This document shows positions 1 through 12,400 of a stretch of 64,000 bases of DNA, piece after piece. A program made the position numbers and the translations under genes. Source of the DNA: Rhyacichthys aspro (Eukaryota > Chordata > Actinopteri > Gobiiformes > Rhyacichthyidae). Positions within the stretch are counted from its first letter, which is position 1. Each line of letters begins with the position of its first letter. The stretch is taken from positions 21,570,731-21,634,730 of the forward strand of contig CM072148.1 of NCBI GenBank assembly GCA_036850595.1. Reading direction: 5' to 3'. The notes below the pieces were generated by a model. It was not told the DNA's origin. It ran no database searches and saw only the letters and a program-made list of their open reading frames with translations.

Positions 1-14
1 TATTTCTGTTTCAG

Positions 15-3000
15 CCCAAACTGTCAGAGCCGGCCATCGCCACGAACCACAATAAACAGGCTCTGCTCTCGTTCTGGTACAACGTCTGCGTGGATTGTCC
101 AGAGAACGTGCGGCTGGTGGTGCAGAACCCTGTCGTAACTAAAAATATTGCCTTTAACTACATCCTGGCCGACCACGATGACCAGGAGGTGGTACTTTTC
201 AACCGCGGGATGCTGCCTGCGTACTACGGCATCCTGAGAATGTGCTGCGAGACGTCCCCCGCCTTCACCCGACAGCTGGCCTCACACCAGAACATCCAGT
301 GGGCTTTCAAGAACCTCACGCCGCACGCCAGCCAGTATCCAGGGGTGAGCAAACTGAAAAGAAAAATAGTCTTCAACTGATCATTAAAGCAACAGTCATT
401 TTATGAACTCACTGAAATTAAACTTTTGTGTATGTCCTGTTGTATGCAAAACATGACAGTGGTACATTTTTCTTCTAAATGGAGCAAAACTTTACAAATA
501 TGATTATTTTTTAGAAAAAGCAAACATGTGGTCGATGAGTTTGCAGTGTTAAAATTGTCCATGTAATTTGTGTGATGGAGTAAAAAATTCAGAATTATTA
601 AAATTAAATCGAAGTGGTTTTATGTTGGTCACTGAAAATGTTCAAATTAGTATTTACTGAGAAGAATTGGAAAAGTAGTAGATTTGTTCTCTTGAAATGT
701 ACTTTTTATTTATTTTTTCTTTGTTTTCTTTAATGCTTTAGATAATTTTGTGCTCCTCTTCCTAAAAATACTATTATGATTTATGTTCAGCTAGTGTACA
801 GCCTTTCAACTTAAATTAAATATTAAACACTTTCTTCTTTTTCACAGTGCTTTATGTCTGTACAGTTGCATTAAATGAATGGGATCTGTTTAGTCACAAG
901 TGACACTGCACTGTTCATGTCATGACAAGGATTTTTTTTAGGTGTAACTGGCAAAAAGTTAAGAGGTGTCTAGTTGTAACCCTGTGTGTGCTGCCCCCTT
1001 CAGGCCGTGGAGGAGCTGTTCAACCTGATGCAGCTGTTTGTGGCGCAGAGGTCGGACATGAGAGAAGAGGAACTGGAGGACATCAAACAGTTCAAGAAAA
1101 CCACCATCAGCTGCTACCTGCGCTGTCTGGACGGACGCTCCTGCTGGACAACTCTCATCAGGTAAATGCACTGAGGGTCATTTAGAAGTAGGCATCCGCA
1201 CATTAGTTTAGGCCAGAAGCTGTTTCATTCGTCATTCTATAGGACTTTTGCTCTTACTAGTTTGCAATGTTAAAATTGTCCATATAATTTGTGTGATGGA
1301 GTAAAAAAATCAGAATTATTAAAATAACTTTTTATGTCAAGATGTGGATCCAGAAAATAATTTGAACAAAATTTGATGGTGTTATGGCATTAAACAAGGA
1401 GACGAACAGACAAATAGAATATTTAAAGGATTTTTTTATGAAAAGTCAACAATTTGATGTCATATTTGCCACAGCATTTGTCTTAAGTCTTGCATTCAAC
1501 AGACTGAAAGGCTACATATTGTAGCTCTAACAACAGTAGGTAGTGCAGAATTAATTATAGTAGCAGTAATGTAGACTTATGACTAATATTAAAAATGTAG
1601 CCACCACTTTCACAGAGGTCCAACCATAATCCTGAAAGACTCCAGGGAGACATTACTAACATGCAATAATGGGACATGAATAGAAATAAAAACAACAGAG
1701 GTCAGACGAAAAGAGAGACAAGAGTAAACAGAGAGGGGTTTCACTATCAAGTCAGTTTCATTAAACTTTCACTCTGCCATGTTATCTGTCCATTTTGCAT
1801 CTTGACAGTAATTAATTGTCACCTCTACAAAGTGAACTGGACTTATTAGAAAACACACTGATTGCCACTTGTGCAGTTTTTTTTACATTAGCTATAAATG
1901 TCTCTAGAATTCATGTTTTACTTAAAAAGAAAGGTCTCACTACTTCTTCTCACATCTCACTTCTTGGCAATTTTAAACATCAGTTTTTAATCTTCTGGTT
2001 TGTGTTTCCTTTAAGTGCCTTCAGAGTTTTGCTGGAGAATGACGAAGACCGGCTGCTGGTGGTTTTCAACAGAGGACTCATCCTCATGACAGAGGTACCA
2101 CTGCTTTCTGCTCAAACATTAGACTTCTCATAGTTCATCAAGTCACTGAAGAACTGAAAATTTTCAGATGTTTTTCTATTCTGTATTTGTTGCATCTTGT
2201 GTTTTTAAAGCGCTTTATAATTAAAGTTTTTCATGTTACTTGCTTCCACAGTCATTCAACACGCTCCACATGATGTACCACGAGGCGACGGCATGTCATG
2301 TGACCGGAGATTTAGTCGAACTGCTGTCCATTTTCCTGTCTGTCCTCAAAGCCACACGACCGTATCTGCAGCGCAAAGGTCTGGTCAAAGGTTTAGCATA
2401 AACATTTGAGCTTTTTATTCTCTCCTTCTGATAAAGCATTAATACCCAATCACCGCACTTAACAGCCCAGTGTTATGGCAAGAGTATGCAGTTAACTAAA
2501 CAAACAAAAGTGGTGTTGTCAGTTTCAAGTCTCATTTATTGTTTTTTTTATATTATTAATTCAAAAACTATACCACATGATTTAATTATTAATATCCCAA
2601 AAATCTGTATTTAATTTTCTTCCTTTTTTCTTGTTTCTAGTTAAATACAATAAAAAAGAAACAATGTGTAAATGTGTATATGAGAAGGTTTGCTGACTAT
2701 TTATTTTTGTTGCAGATGTGAAGCAGGCTTTGATCCAGTGGCAGGAGAGAATCGACTTTGCTCATAAACTGCTCACTCTGCTCAACTCCTACAGCCCTCC
2801 TGAGCTTCGCAACGCCTGTCTGGGTAAAAAATTCTTGTGAAAACAGTATCTACCATACTTACAAAAACACTTTTACTTTTAGAATTGTTTTAGTTAAATA
2901 AAGGAAGCACTGTCATATGTATAAACATTGTCAATACATAACCGTGTTTTAGTAAAATGTTGTCGTTTTCCTCTAGATGTGCTAAAGGAGCTGGTTTTAC

Positions 3001-5819
3001 TGAGTCCCCACGACTTTCTTCACACACTGGTCCCATTTCTACAACACAACCACTGCACGTACCACCACAGCAACATCCCCAGTGAGAGCTCTTCTTTTCT
3101 TTTCTGTCGCACACATTACGCCTTATCAAGTATATCCTAAAACCTGGATTTCTTGTCCTGTCGTCAGTGTCGTTCGGGCCCTACCTTCCCTGTAGAGAGA
3201 ACATTAAACTGATGGGAGCCAAGAACAACATTCGTCCTCCGAGACCCGAGCTCAACATGTGTCTGCTGCCGTCGATGGTGGAGAGCAGCAAGGTACTAAC
3301 GGCATTCACTACTGCGCCATTTGGTCTGGATTCTTGCGTGTTAAATGATAGACAGCTAAACACGAAGAGGAGCAAATGGAGAAAAGAAAAGTAGAAAACA
3401 GAATCAATAGGATGCGTAGCAAACCTAAAAGTGTGAGCTCAGCTTCATTTGAACGGTTTTCCAACTCCTGGCTGTGTTTTACTGACCTTTTAAAATAGGG
3501 AAAGATCTTGTTTTCTATTTAATAAAGCTATACCCTGTGTGTGTTTCAGGGTAAAGACGAGGTGTACGACCGAATGCTGCTGGACTACTTTCTCTCTTAT
3601 CATCAGTTTATCCATCTGCTCTGTCGCGTCGCCATCAACTGTGAGAAGTTCACCGACACGCTTGTCAAACTCAGTATGTATACACCAAGGGCTTTGTAGA
3701 CCTTTTAAATGAGGTAAAAGCGATCTGTCTGACTGCTCATATTTGTCTCTCTCAGGCGTGCTAATTGCGTATGAAGGCCTTCCTCTTCATCTCACTCTGT
3801 TTCCTAAACTCTGGACCGAACTGTGCCAGTCTCAGGTGAGTTTAAGCTGTTGACGCCGAGCTGTCCGGATCCTTTGTTTAGAGACAAAGTGAATGAGTGA
3901 TGTTTTCCTATTTATTTTCAGACGGTTTTGGCCAAAACATGTGTAAAGCTGCTTTGTGAGGACCCAGCCTTCAGTGAATACATTAAGTGCATCTTGATGG
4001 ACGAGAGGACGTTTCTCAACAACAATGTGGCCTATTCCTTTCTCACAGCCTTCCTCCACAAGGTGAACCTTACTACAAACATATTTTAAGGGACAAAAAC
4101 GTGAAGTTAAAAAAAACAAAACATTTTTTTTAAATATTTTAACACTTACTTGCACTTACTTGTAGATTTAATTAGTTATTGAGCTCATCTGTATACCTAT
4201 GTTTTTTTCCATCCTCTCATGACCCTTTTACACGACCCCAAACATAGTGAAACATTGAATTGAACTGTACTCTTCCTTTTGATCATTATAATATAATATA
4301 ATATAATATAAAATGTGCGTCTCATTTCGCTTATGCATGTTCTTATACATGTATTTTCATGTTTTCATTCTCCACTGACTTCTGTGTGTGTCTCATTTGT
4401 GTAGGTCCAGGTTTTGTCAGGCCCCAGCCGCTCTAACCTGATCAGTGTTCTGGTGACGAACCTGTTGAACGAACAGAGCAGCCTTCAGCCTGAACTGTGC
4501 GCTCATCGACAGGAGCTGAACAAGACGTGTGGCCTTCTGAATGCTGTACGCGCTCACACACACACCCTCGGCTCTGTATTCTCCTGAACCCCAGTTCTAA
4601 CCCTTAAAAAAAACACTCAAAGCTGCAAAACGTCAAGTTACTTAAGTAGCATAGACATGTTTAAATATTTCTAATGTGCTGAAACTGCTGTATTTGTGTA
4701 TTTCTTCAGGACCTGCGAGTGCTGCTGCTGCTGCTCTCCGTACAGACTGCTCAGAGCGTAGACTCCTCTCTGTGTCCTGCCTTAAGCCCCGCCCTCACTG
4801 AGCTGCTGGGACGGTGTCGGCTCTGTGTCCAACAGCGCAGCGTGATGGAGACGGAGGCCAGCGACCACAAACCCAAAGGTACAACACAATAAACATGCTG
4901 ACAGTTTTAAATCCACATATATTTAGGGTCTTTTTAAGCCCCTCCTTCTGATATTTGTGATTGGGACCATTTTAATACATCTATAGAACATAGTCCTCAT
5001 CCTCCAGTGACTTGTACCCTATAGCCTTTAGCTGCTGTAGCTGAAATGTTCTTATAAAGCCAGTTTACTTGGACAGCAGTTGGATTCCTGAGTGATTCAC
5101 AAATGATGGAGAATTCTGGTCTTTAATTAGTAATTTGTGTTAACTCTAAGTTAAGGCCTAAATGTAAAGCTGTCACTGTGACTGGTTAGGTCAGCTCCTC
5201 TCAGATTGAAAAAAATGACCCGGTGGTAGATCCACTGTTTATAAATTTACTTCTTACTTGTGTTCTGTTTTCAGCTGACGACGACGGTGCGACTCCAGTG
5301 AAACGCCGCAGAGTTAGTGGAGATGAGTCCGCTTTATCGTCCGCTGCCGCTGTCGAGTCCAAACCCGACTCTCAGGACGCTCTGTCGGACACCGAAACCC
5401 GTGACTCTTCCTCCCTCATCGACCCTGGGACTGAACAGGACCCTCCCACTCCTCCTCCTCCCGCACACGCTCAGTCCGACTCCAAAGATGAGAAAACGGA
5501 CGCCTCCTCCTCCTCCTCTTCATCTTTCTCCTCCTCATCTTCAGTAGCGCTGCAGGAGGCGGGGCTGACGCAGGGGGAGGAGCCAGAAGCGCAGAGTCAC
5601 GTGACCGAGAAGCAGGAGGAGGAGCAAACGTGTGCCTCTAAAGACGAAACGAAGCCGGAAAACGAGGCCAAACCCGACGACGGCGTTTTCCCGTCGAGCC
5701 TGGCTCTGACGGGAGACGGCTCGTTCTCTCCCGACATGTTGGACACACTGTACAGGACGGTCGAAGCCACCATCGCTGTCGTCAACAAACTGTCACCCAA
5801 AACCCCGCCTTCTTCATGA
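15..5819 (+). CDS. usp34: USP34 (ubiquitin C-terminal hydrolase 34), last 13 exons
   Basis: This is the 3' end of a very large deubiquitinase; vertebrate USP34 removes ubiquitin and is linked to Wnt/axin signalling. The catalytic USP domain lies upstream of the window, so what remains is the helical C-terminal region and a low-complexity tail. Exons read with consistent phases and GT-AG borders: 15-344, 1004-1161, 2016-2094, 2252-2378, 2716-2823, 2977-3081, 3168-3292, 3550-3673, 3756-3835, 3922-4062, 4405-4545, 4710-4878, 5275-5819 (stop TGA). The joined protein follows my memory of human USP34 closely, for example SFNTLHMMYHEATACHV and LLSPHDFLHTLVPFLQHNH, then a basic PVKRRRVS stretch and a Ser/Glu-rich tail ending in PPSS. 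The fourth exon has two possible donors, 2378 (family-like) or 2390 (adds four residues). The gene enters the window already open. Confidence 0.95.
1262..1322 (+). repeat. Short duplicated intronic segment in USP34
   Basis: About 60-70 bases here repeat positions 535-603 of the preceding intron with a few changes. Both begin near TTTGCA(G/A)TGTTAAAATTG and run into an A/T-rich tail. The two copies lie in consecutive introns on either side of the exon at 1004-1161. This looks like a small local duplication with no visible function. Confidence 0.6.
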
Positions 5820-7752
5820 CAGCGCCATAACAAAATCTGAAGCTTCTTCTTCTTCTTCTTTCGCTTTTGTAAATCAAGGTTTCTTCTTAGCTCCAAGCCC
5901 TGTTTACACCACAACAGTTTGTACTAAAATGGAAAACTCACTCATTCTATTGCAGTTTGAAAAAAGTCAATATGCAAACAGCCTTTTTAGTTTGTTATTA
6001 ACAGCCTCTTGTACCTATTTGCTGGACAGCAACACTCAAATATCACTATATCACCTTGCTCTTCTGCATTGTATAAAGGGTCTGCGAGCCACTATTTAAA
6101 TTATAAAGTGCAGATCTCACGTTGGAAAATGTTGCTTTCAAATGTTGCTTTGATGCTAATTCTATTTTGCTAGCAATAAGGTAGCTAATTTTCACTGCTG
6201 CGTCATTGATCTCTCAGAGCAGACTCCTGTTTCCTCAGACCTGCTAACTTAGGGCTACACTGAAACAAAAAACATCCAGACACTACAAAAAAAGATCCAC
6301 ATTTGCAAATGGTAATGCCATAAAATTGTTCTTGGGGTATATTAATATACAGATAAGAAAATTAGAAATAAAAATAAGACATTTTAATGACGTAGGCTTT
6401 GAAACCAAAAAAATCTCACTCAATCATGTGATTTCTATGCACAGTTGGAACTGCCATATAAATTAATTTTCCCCCCTTTTTACTAATTCATATTTTGTAC
6501 CCCTAGTCTCACAGTCAAGATGTGCAGCACTTTTAAAACTTTCTGCTTCATGCTCAATAAAATTATAAAACAAACACAATAAAATAAAGCTTAGAAAAGC
6601 AACTAGACCAATAACTATGGTATCAGGTTTTATATTTGCAAACTCTATAAAGTACATTGTAATTGTATTTGTTTCGTACAAGTTGCACATTTTCAAAAAC
6701 TAAAATATCTTATAATGATTCTACAATTGTACAATGATCACACATCATGAACTCTAAATTTCAGAACAAATACAGTTCTGACTGTAATTGTCCGACTTCA
6801 GTAGTGAGCTGTGTGCCAGAGCCACAGCTGTGATAAGCTGTAGGGCTTTACCTTCTTAAGTTCATTTCAATCTTTATTCTTATATCATGTATATTTTTTG
6901 GTTCAGCCATGCCCTTATTATGTCAGTGTAACCTGGTCACATATAGCTGGCAAATACTGCAACATGACAAGCTTAAGTCAAATGGTTTCGTCTACAGTGC
7001 TGTGAACAATGACTTCAAGCACAGCCCAAAAACGGATACTTCTCCCAAATACTAGATGTAAACTGTGATGCCTCTCAACAAGTTCATCACTGTAGTTTGA
7101 GGGTGTTGCTTTCTGAAAACATTAGAGAGTGAATGCTTTTACAAGAACCACATATTAACTGTAATCATTTTTAGGCTTTAAATCCTGTTTTCAGTGTAAA
7201 CAGACGGTGGAATCCCATCATACGTTTACCTTTTAGTGCCAGGGCTGTTGTGGTGTAAACTCCAGTGACTCTTTTATCTCGGACTGATGTTGGAGTAAAC
7301 CTGTTCAGACTCGAGCACATTTCTCTCAAAGGGCAGATTGTGTTATTGTTTTTGTTGTGTTTTATACTGATTTAGTTTGATTTTATTTGCCGTTTGCTGT
7401 GCGGGGAAAGGTTTACAGAACTTAAGTCTCCTGTATGTATTTAATTTTATTGCATTTTTACGGTGTATAAAATGGTGTCCTGTGCCAGTTTTGTACGAAA
7501 TGAACAAGGCAAAAGAGACGTTGCCTTGACTTTTTCTGTGGTTTATTCAGACAGTTTAGCTGTCAAAAAAAAAAGAGAGAACCACGTGAAACTTGATTCT
7601 GTAAAGAATCCGCTCTAGTTGTTGCCTGAAGCTGTATATGAAAACTATATAAATATATAGATATAAATATCTTTATATATAAATCTATATGAATCTATCG
7701 AAGGGTGCTTTATTGGACTGTGGTTGGAATAAAGCCTCTGTGTTGGACCAGT
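5820..7752 (+). other. usp34: USP34 3' UTR and poly(A) signal
   Basis: The stretch after the USP34 stop is AT-rich and has no plausible coding frame. A canonical AATAAA lies at 7728-7733 with a GT-rich stretch just downstream, which fits the end of a 3' UTR of about 1.9 kb. The same signal is at 41305-41310 in the second block. The UTR end is inferred from the signal only; no transcript evidence is available. Confidence 0.6.
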
Positions 7753-7897
7753 CAGAGCTTTTATTTTCTGTTTACTTCTGCTTCTTCTGCTTTGTGTTGA
7801 TCATTTTAATAGAGAATAAATTAATAAAAGAAGTTTTAATATGAAGAACTGAAGCCATTGGGAGCTGTGAGGTTTATTCTAAAAAGGGTTTGTCTTT

Positions 7898-7969
7898 GGG
7901 CACCCCTGGGTGGCTCGCCTGGGAGGGTGCATACCACATACTTGAGCGACCTGGGTTCGAATCCAATAA
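7898..7969 (+). repeat. tRNA-derived SINE head fragment
   Basis: The segment has an A-box-like stretch (TGGCTCGCCTGGG, 7911-7923) and a clear B box (GGGTTCGAATCC, 7953-7964) at tRNA-like spacing. It is followed by an A-rich tail instead of a closing acceptor stem. It is best read as a SINE remnant carrying an RNA polymerase III promoter, not a functional tRNA gene. Its counterpart in the second block is at 41474-41545. Confidence 0.6.
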
Positions 7970-9429
7970 ATAGGCTTGTCCTTGAAGGAAAAAAATAAAC
8001 TAATGGTAAGTTTAGTTGCATTCAGATTCAGAGATTGTCCTATCTCAACATTTGCACAAGAAACTAAATTGTGTTTTTCACCAGCTTAGACCAGCCCTGA
8101 AATATATAATCTCCTGAAAATCAGGAAAATTCACTTTTTTCACTTCTAACTGTTGTGGAACTAAAATACACAAAATATTGCAAAAGAAAAAAAGATGTAG
8201 TTTTCAGTTGATGTCACCTCAAACCACTGCTATTGGTCTAACCATACCAGTCAGCTACCATCATACAAGTCGACTGAGAGCACCCCTCTCTGTCCCTTCT
8301 CGCTCCATTTGTATTAAGTAACAACCAAAGCATGTCAGGCCAGAAAACGGCATGCCTCAGAGCCACAGGTCTTAAGTTTACATGTGTGGTGAAGTTAATT
8401 GTGTGAATGTGAAATGTCCTCGCACAAATATTAAACACCCACTGCACTAATGAGCAGCTGAAACCGGTCAGAACAACAGCCTCATTGTTCGACGTAGACA
8501 TTCCAACAAAGTCTGGACTGGAGTTTTTTTCAATTTATTCACTCATTTAAATTGTTCATTTAGATATTGTACGTAAACAGCAGTTGTCTGCAAACTTTAA
8601 AGCCATAGTCATAGGACTGAATGAATGTCTTCTACTTGTATTATTGTCTTATTTGTCAAGTATTAAAGCCCTTTGGTGGCGTCAGGTGCCAAATTGCACA
8701 CCTACGGTAGCCCTGTAGGGACATACTGTTAATCACACAGTTGCCATCAGTTTGGCAATTTTAACCAATTGAAAATCATCACTAATGGTCCTCAGGTCTG
8801 TAACTCAACACTGATTGGTCTATTTATAGGGCACTTAGCCACAACGCTAATGCTAAACAAGTTGAAATAGGATTATTCTATATTTGACCTTTTTCCATGG
8901 TTTTAACAGGATTTTTTAACATGGATTTAACAGAGCGGATATTCCCTCTTCTCTTATAACAACTCATTATTTAACAATATTTCTTGCCAATAGATTGTTG
9001 TTGTTTTTTTACTGTTTGTGCAGATAACTTTAAATCAGTGCTGTTATTACTACTTTTACCTGTAGACAGGATTGAGAAACCACATTAAACCAAAAGCAAT
9101 CAGTCGTTCTTATCCTTACGCTATAATTATAATAATAATTTATATAATATAATTATAATTTGGGTGACTGGACTTATCTGAGTGTCTATATGAGTAAAGT
9201 AGTCTTTTTTTTCTACAAATTCAGATAAAGCCTTTCTTTTACATCTTTTAATAGTGGCTTTAACCCCAAATGGCTTATTATTGGGTTATATGCTGACATT
9301 ACGCATTTTTGAATGTTTTGTTTTCTTTTTCAGTCACTTTTCGGTGCAGTGTGAACGCAGCCCTCACCGACACTAAAGCCCTCTGGGGGTGAACTTTTCC
9401 GGAGACAGTTTCCTGGTTTTTCCTCAAAC
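7970..9429. other. Intergenic region between USP34 and LGALSL
   Basis: I see no coding frame with family features and no splice structure. The region is AT-rich with short simple repeats near 9121-9160. The stretch just before 9430 (CCTCTGGGGGTGAAC and nearby) probably holds the LGALSL 5' UTR and promoter; no TATA box is evident. In the second block a LINE fragment is inserted at the point matching about 8268. Confidence 0.45.
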
Positions 9430-12400
9430 ATGGAGCAGACTGTGACGGACGACAGGAAAGTGAGTCCAAACCCGCTTTAAACCTCAAACTTTCAATCTTA
9501 AAAGACAAAAAAAAAATCACATAGTTGTACCTCTTACATCACGAACTAAACGCACTTACTCTATTTCACTTTTCACTCCTTCCTTCGGCTTTGAGATTTA
9601 GAAACGACGCAGGAAACGGGCAGAAGTTGGTCGATTTCTTGTGAACTATTCTGCAAAGCGACAAGTAGCACTTCTTTACGTATTCATTGCTATATATTGT
9701 AATTATTACGTTTTTAAACTCAAAAGGTTTAACTCGAGTCACGTTGGTCACATGACTCAACACGTAATTAGCCTCTTGTACAGACTGCAGCATTTTTACT
9801 TCAAAAAGTTAGTTTTAAGATCACTTTTCATGGGTTTCTGGTATGAAACATGAAGAATAAACTCTCTTCTTTAATGAAAACACTTTATTTTTACAGTATC
9901 GCTTCCTTATATGTGTATTGCTTATATATTACAGATAAAAAGACGTTTTTGTCCGGATCAGCTGTAGGACACGTCATAAGCCCCGCCTCCACGTATTTTC
10001 CAATAAAACTCGAAAAAAAAACCGAGAGAAAAAAAAAAACGTGGCTTAAAGTTGCAGCTTGGAGAATTCAAAAATAGTTCCAGCTGTAAATAGACTGTAG
10101 ACTGGTTTCAGTGCTGTGATGTTTCTAAATCCTGATGTGATTTTGTATTAATTATTGATATAATTATTGATTAATGTTATTTGTACAAAGATGATTTTTT
10201 GTAAAACTTTGCTGAGAAACGGTAGATTTGAGTTCATTATTATCAAGGTTGCTTTTCTTTTTTTGACAAGAGCTGTTTTAAAAGAATCAGGAAACATACA
10301 TGTTATTTGTTCATCTTATTCCGCTTAGTCCCGTTGGGGGTCATGGGTCACTGGAGCCTATCCCAGCAGCTTTGGGCCTCAGGCGGGGTACACCCTGGAC
10401 AATGGCCAGATAGTCGCATTCACTCTCACATTTATCCACTAGGAGAGAACCAACGGTAACACAGGAGGACACGCAGAGATTGCTCATTACCCATTTACTA
10501 CGGTTAGGACAAGGCCTGCATTACAATTAAACAATTCCTTAAGAAATGCTGCTGCGATTGGTGCATTAGACTGTCACAATCACAAACTTTATCTCATCAT
10601 TTATTTTTTACTAAATGTATTGGGGGTTGTTTTTTGGGGTTTTTTTTTTTTACAGAAACATGGATTTCCACAGAGAAGTGGACCAGATGAAAGCATCTCT
10701 AAAAATCTGGTAACTGGTTTAGTAGTGGTTTTGTCCTGGTTTATTTCTGTTTTAGTCCTGGTTTAGTTCTGGTTTAGTCCTGGTTCAGTCCTGGTTTAGT
10801 CCTGCTTCAGTCCTTGTTTAGTTCTGGTTTAGTCCTGGTTCAGTCCTGGTTTAGTCCTGGTTTAGTCCTGGTTCAGTCCTGGTTTAGTCCTGCTTCAGTC
10901 CTTGTTTAGTTCTGGTTTAGTCCTGGTTCAGTACTGGTTCAGTCCTGGTTTAGTCCTGGTTTAGTCCTGGTTCAGTCCTGGTTTAGTCCTGCTTCAGTCC
11001 TTGTTTAGTTCTGGTTTAGTCCTGGTTCAGTCCTGGTTCAGTCCTGGTTTAGTCCTGGTTCAGTCCTGGTTTAGTCATGGTTCAGTCCTGGTTCAGTCCT
11101 GTTTCAGTCCTGGTTTAGTCCTGGTTTAGTCCTGGTTCAGTCCTGGTTCAGTCCTGGTTTAGTCCAGGTTTAGTCCTGGTTCAGTCCTGGTTCAGTCCTG
11201 GTTTAGTCCTGGTTCTGTCCTGGTTCAATCCTGGTTCAGTCCTCGTTTAGTCCTGGTTCAGTCCTGGTTTAGTCCTGGTTCAGTCCTGGTTTAGTCCTGG
11301 TTCAGTCCTGGTTCAGTCCTGGTTTAGTCCTGGTTTAGTCCTGGTTCAGTCCTGGTTTAGTCCTGCTTCAGTCCTTGTTTAGTTCTGGTTTAGTCCTGGT
11401 TCAGTCCTGGTTTAGTCCTGGTTCAGTCCTGGTTTAGTCATGGTTCAGTCCTGGTTCAGTCCTGGTTCAGTCCTGGTTTAGTCCTGGTTTAGTCCTGGTT
11501 CAGTCCTGGTTCAGTCCTGGTTTAGTCCAGGTTTAGTCCTGGTTCAGTCCTGGTTCAGTCCTGGTTTAGTCCTGGTTCAGTCCTGGTTTAGTCCTCATTC
11601 AGTCCTGGTTTAGTCCGGATTTAGTCCTGGTTCTGTCCTGCTTTAGACCTGGGTTAGTCCTAGTTCTGTCCTGGTTCACTCCTGGTTCAGTCCTCGTTTA
11701 GTCCTGGTTCAGTCCTGGTTTAGTCCTGGTTTAGTCCTGGTTCTGTCCTGGTTCAATCCTGGTTCAGTCCTCGTTTAGTCCTGGTTCAGTCCTGGTTTAG
11801 TCCTGGTTCAGTCCTGGTTTAGTCCTGGTTCAGTCCTGGTTTAGTCCTGGTTCAGTCATGGTTCAGTCCTGGTTTAGTCCTGGTTCTGTCCGGGTTTAGT
11901 CCTGATTCAGTCCTGGTTTAGTCCTGGTTCAGTCCTGGTTTAGTCCTGGTTCAGTCCTGGTTTAGTCCTGGTTGAGTCCTTGTACATTCTTGGTTTCTCC
12001 ATCTGTATCTAGTTAACACTTGTTAATTGTGTCAGTGCGTCCCGTTCAGAGGACACATCTCTGGAGGTCTGCATCCGGGGAAGAAGCTGGTTTTGGTCGG
12101 GGTTGTGGATCCAAAACCCGATAGGTACAACATGACCCCCCTTTTTATACTGTACATTCCACAGACACTGACCCAGACCCAGACCAGAGTTTGTCTTTTC
12201 TGTTGTAGGTTCTACGTGGCGCTGACCTGTGGAGTCGGGACGTCCCAGCTGCCTCCCGAGGACGTGGCTCTAGAGATCTGTGTCCGGTTCAGAGACAGAC
12301 AGGTTCAGTGTCGGGCCTGTGAGTCTGGAGTGTGGGGACAGACTCAGACAGACGTCCCCTTCTTCCCCTTCATCAGAGGACAGCCCTTCAGGGTAGGCAC

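Noticed and set aside
5317..5914. Alternative frames overlapping the last USP34 exon, including a minus-strand 105-aa frame
   Set aside because: They are shadows of the Ser/Glu-rich USP34 tail and its trinucleotide runs.
7898..7969. Functional tRNA gene
   Set aside because: A and B boxes are present but no closing acceptor stem or anticodon arm can be folded convincingly, and an A-rich tail follows, so it is treated as a SINE.
9960..10010. GC box plus CCAAT-like sequence in LGALSL intron 1 as an alternative promoter
   Set aside because: Isolated motifs with no associated first exon or other support.
10710..11995. Regular short repeats that might suggest a CRISPR-like array
   Set aside because: Units are contiguous 12-mers with no unique spacers, in an intron of an animal gene: a minisatellite.
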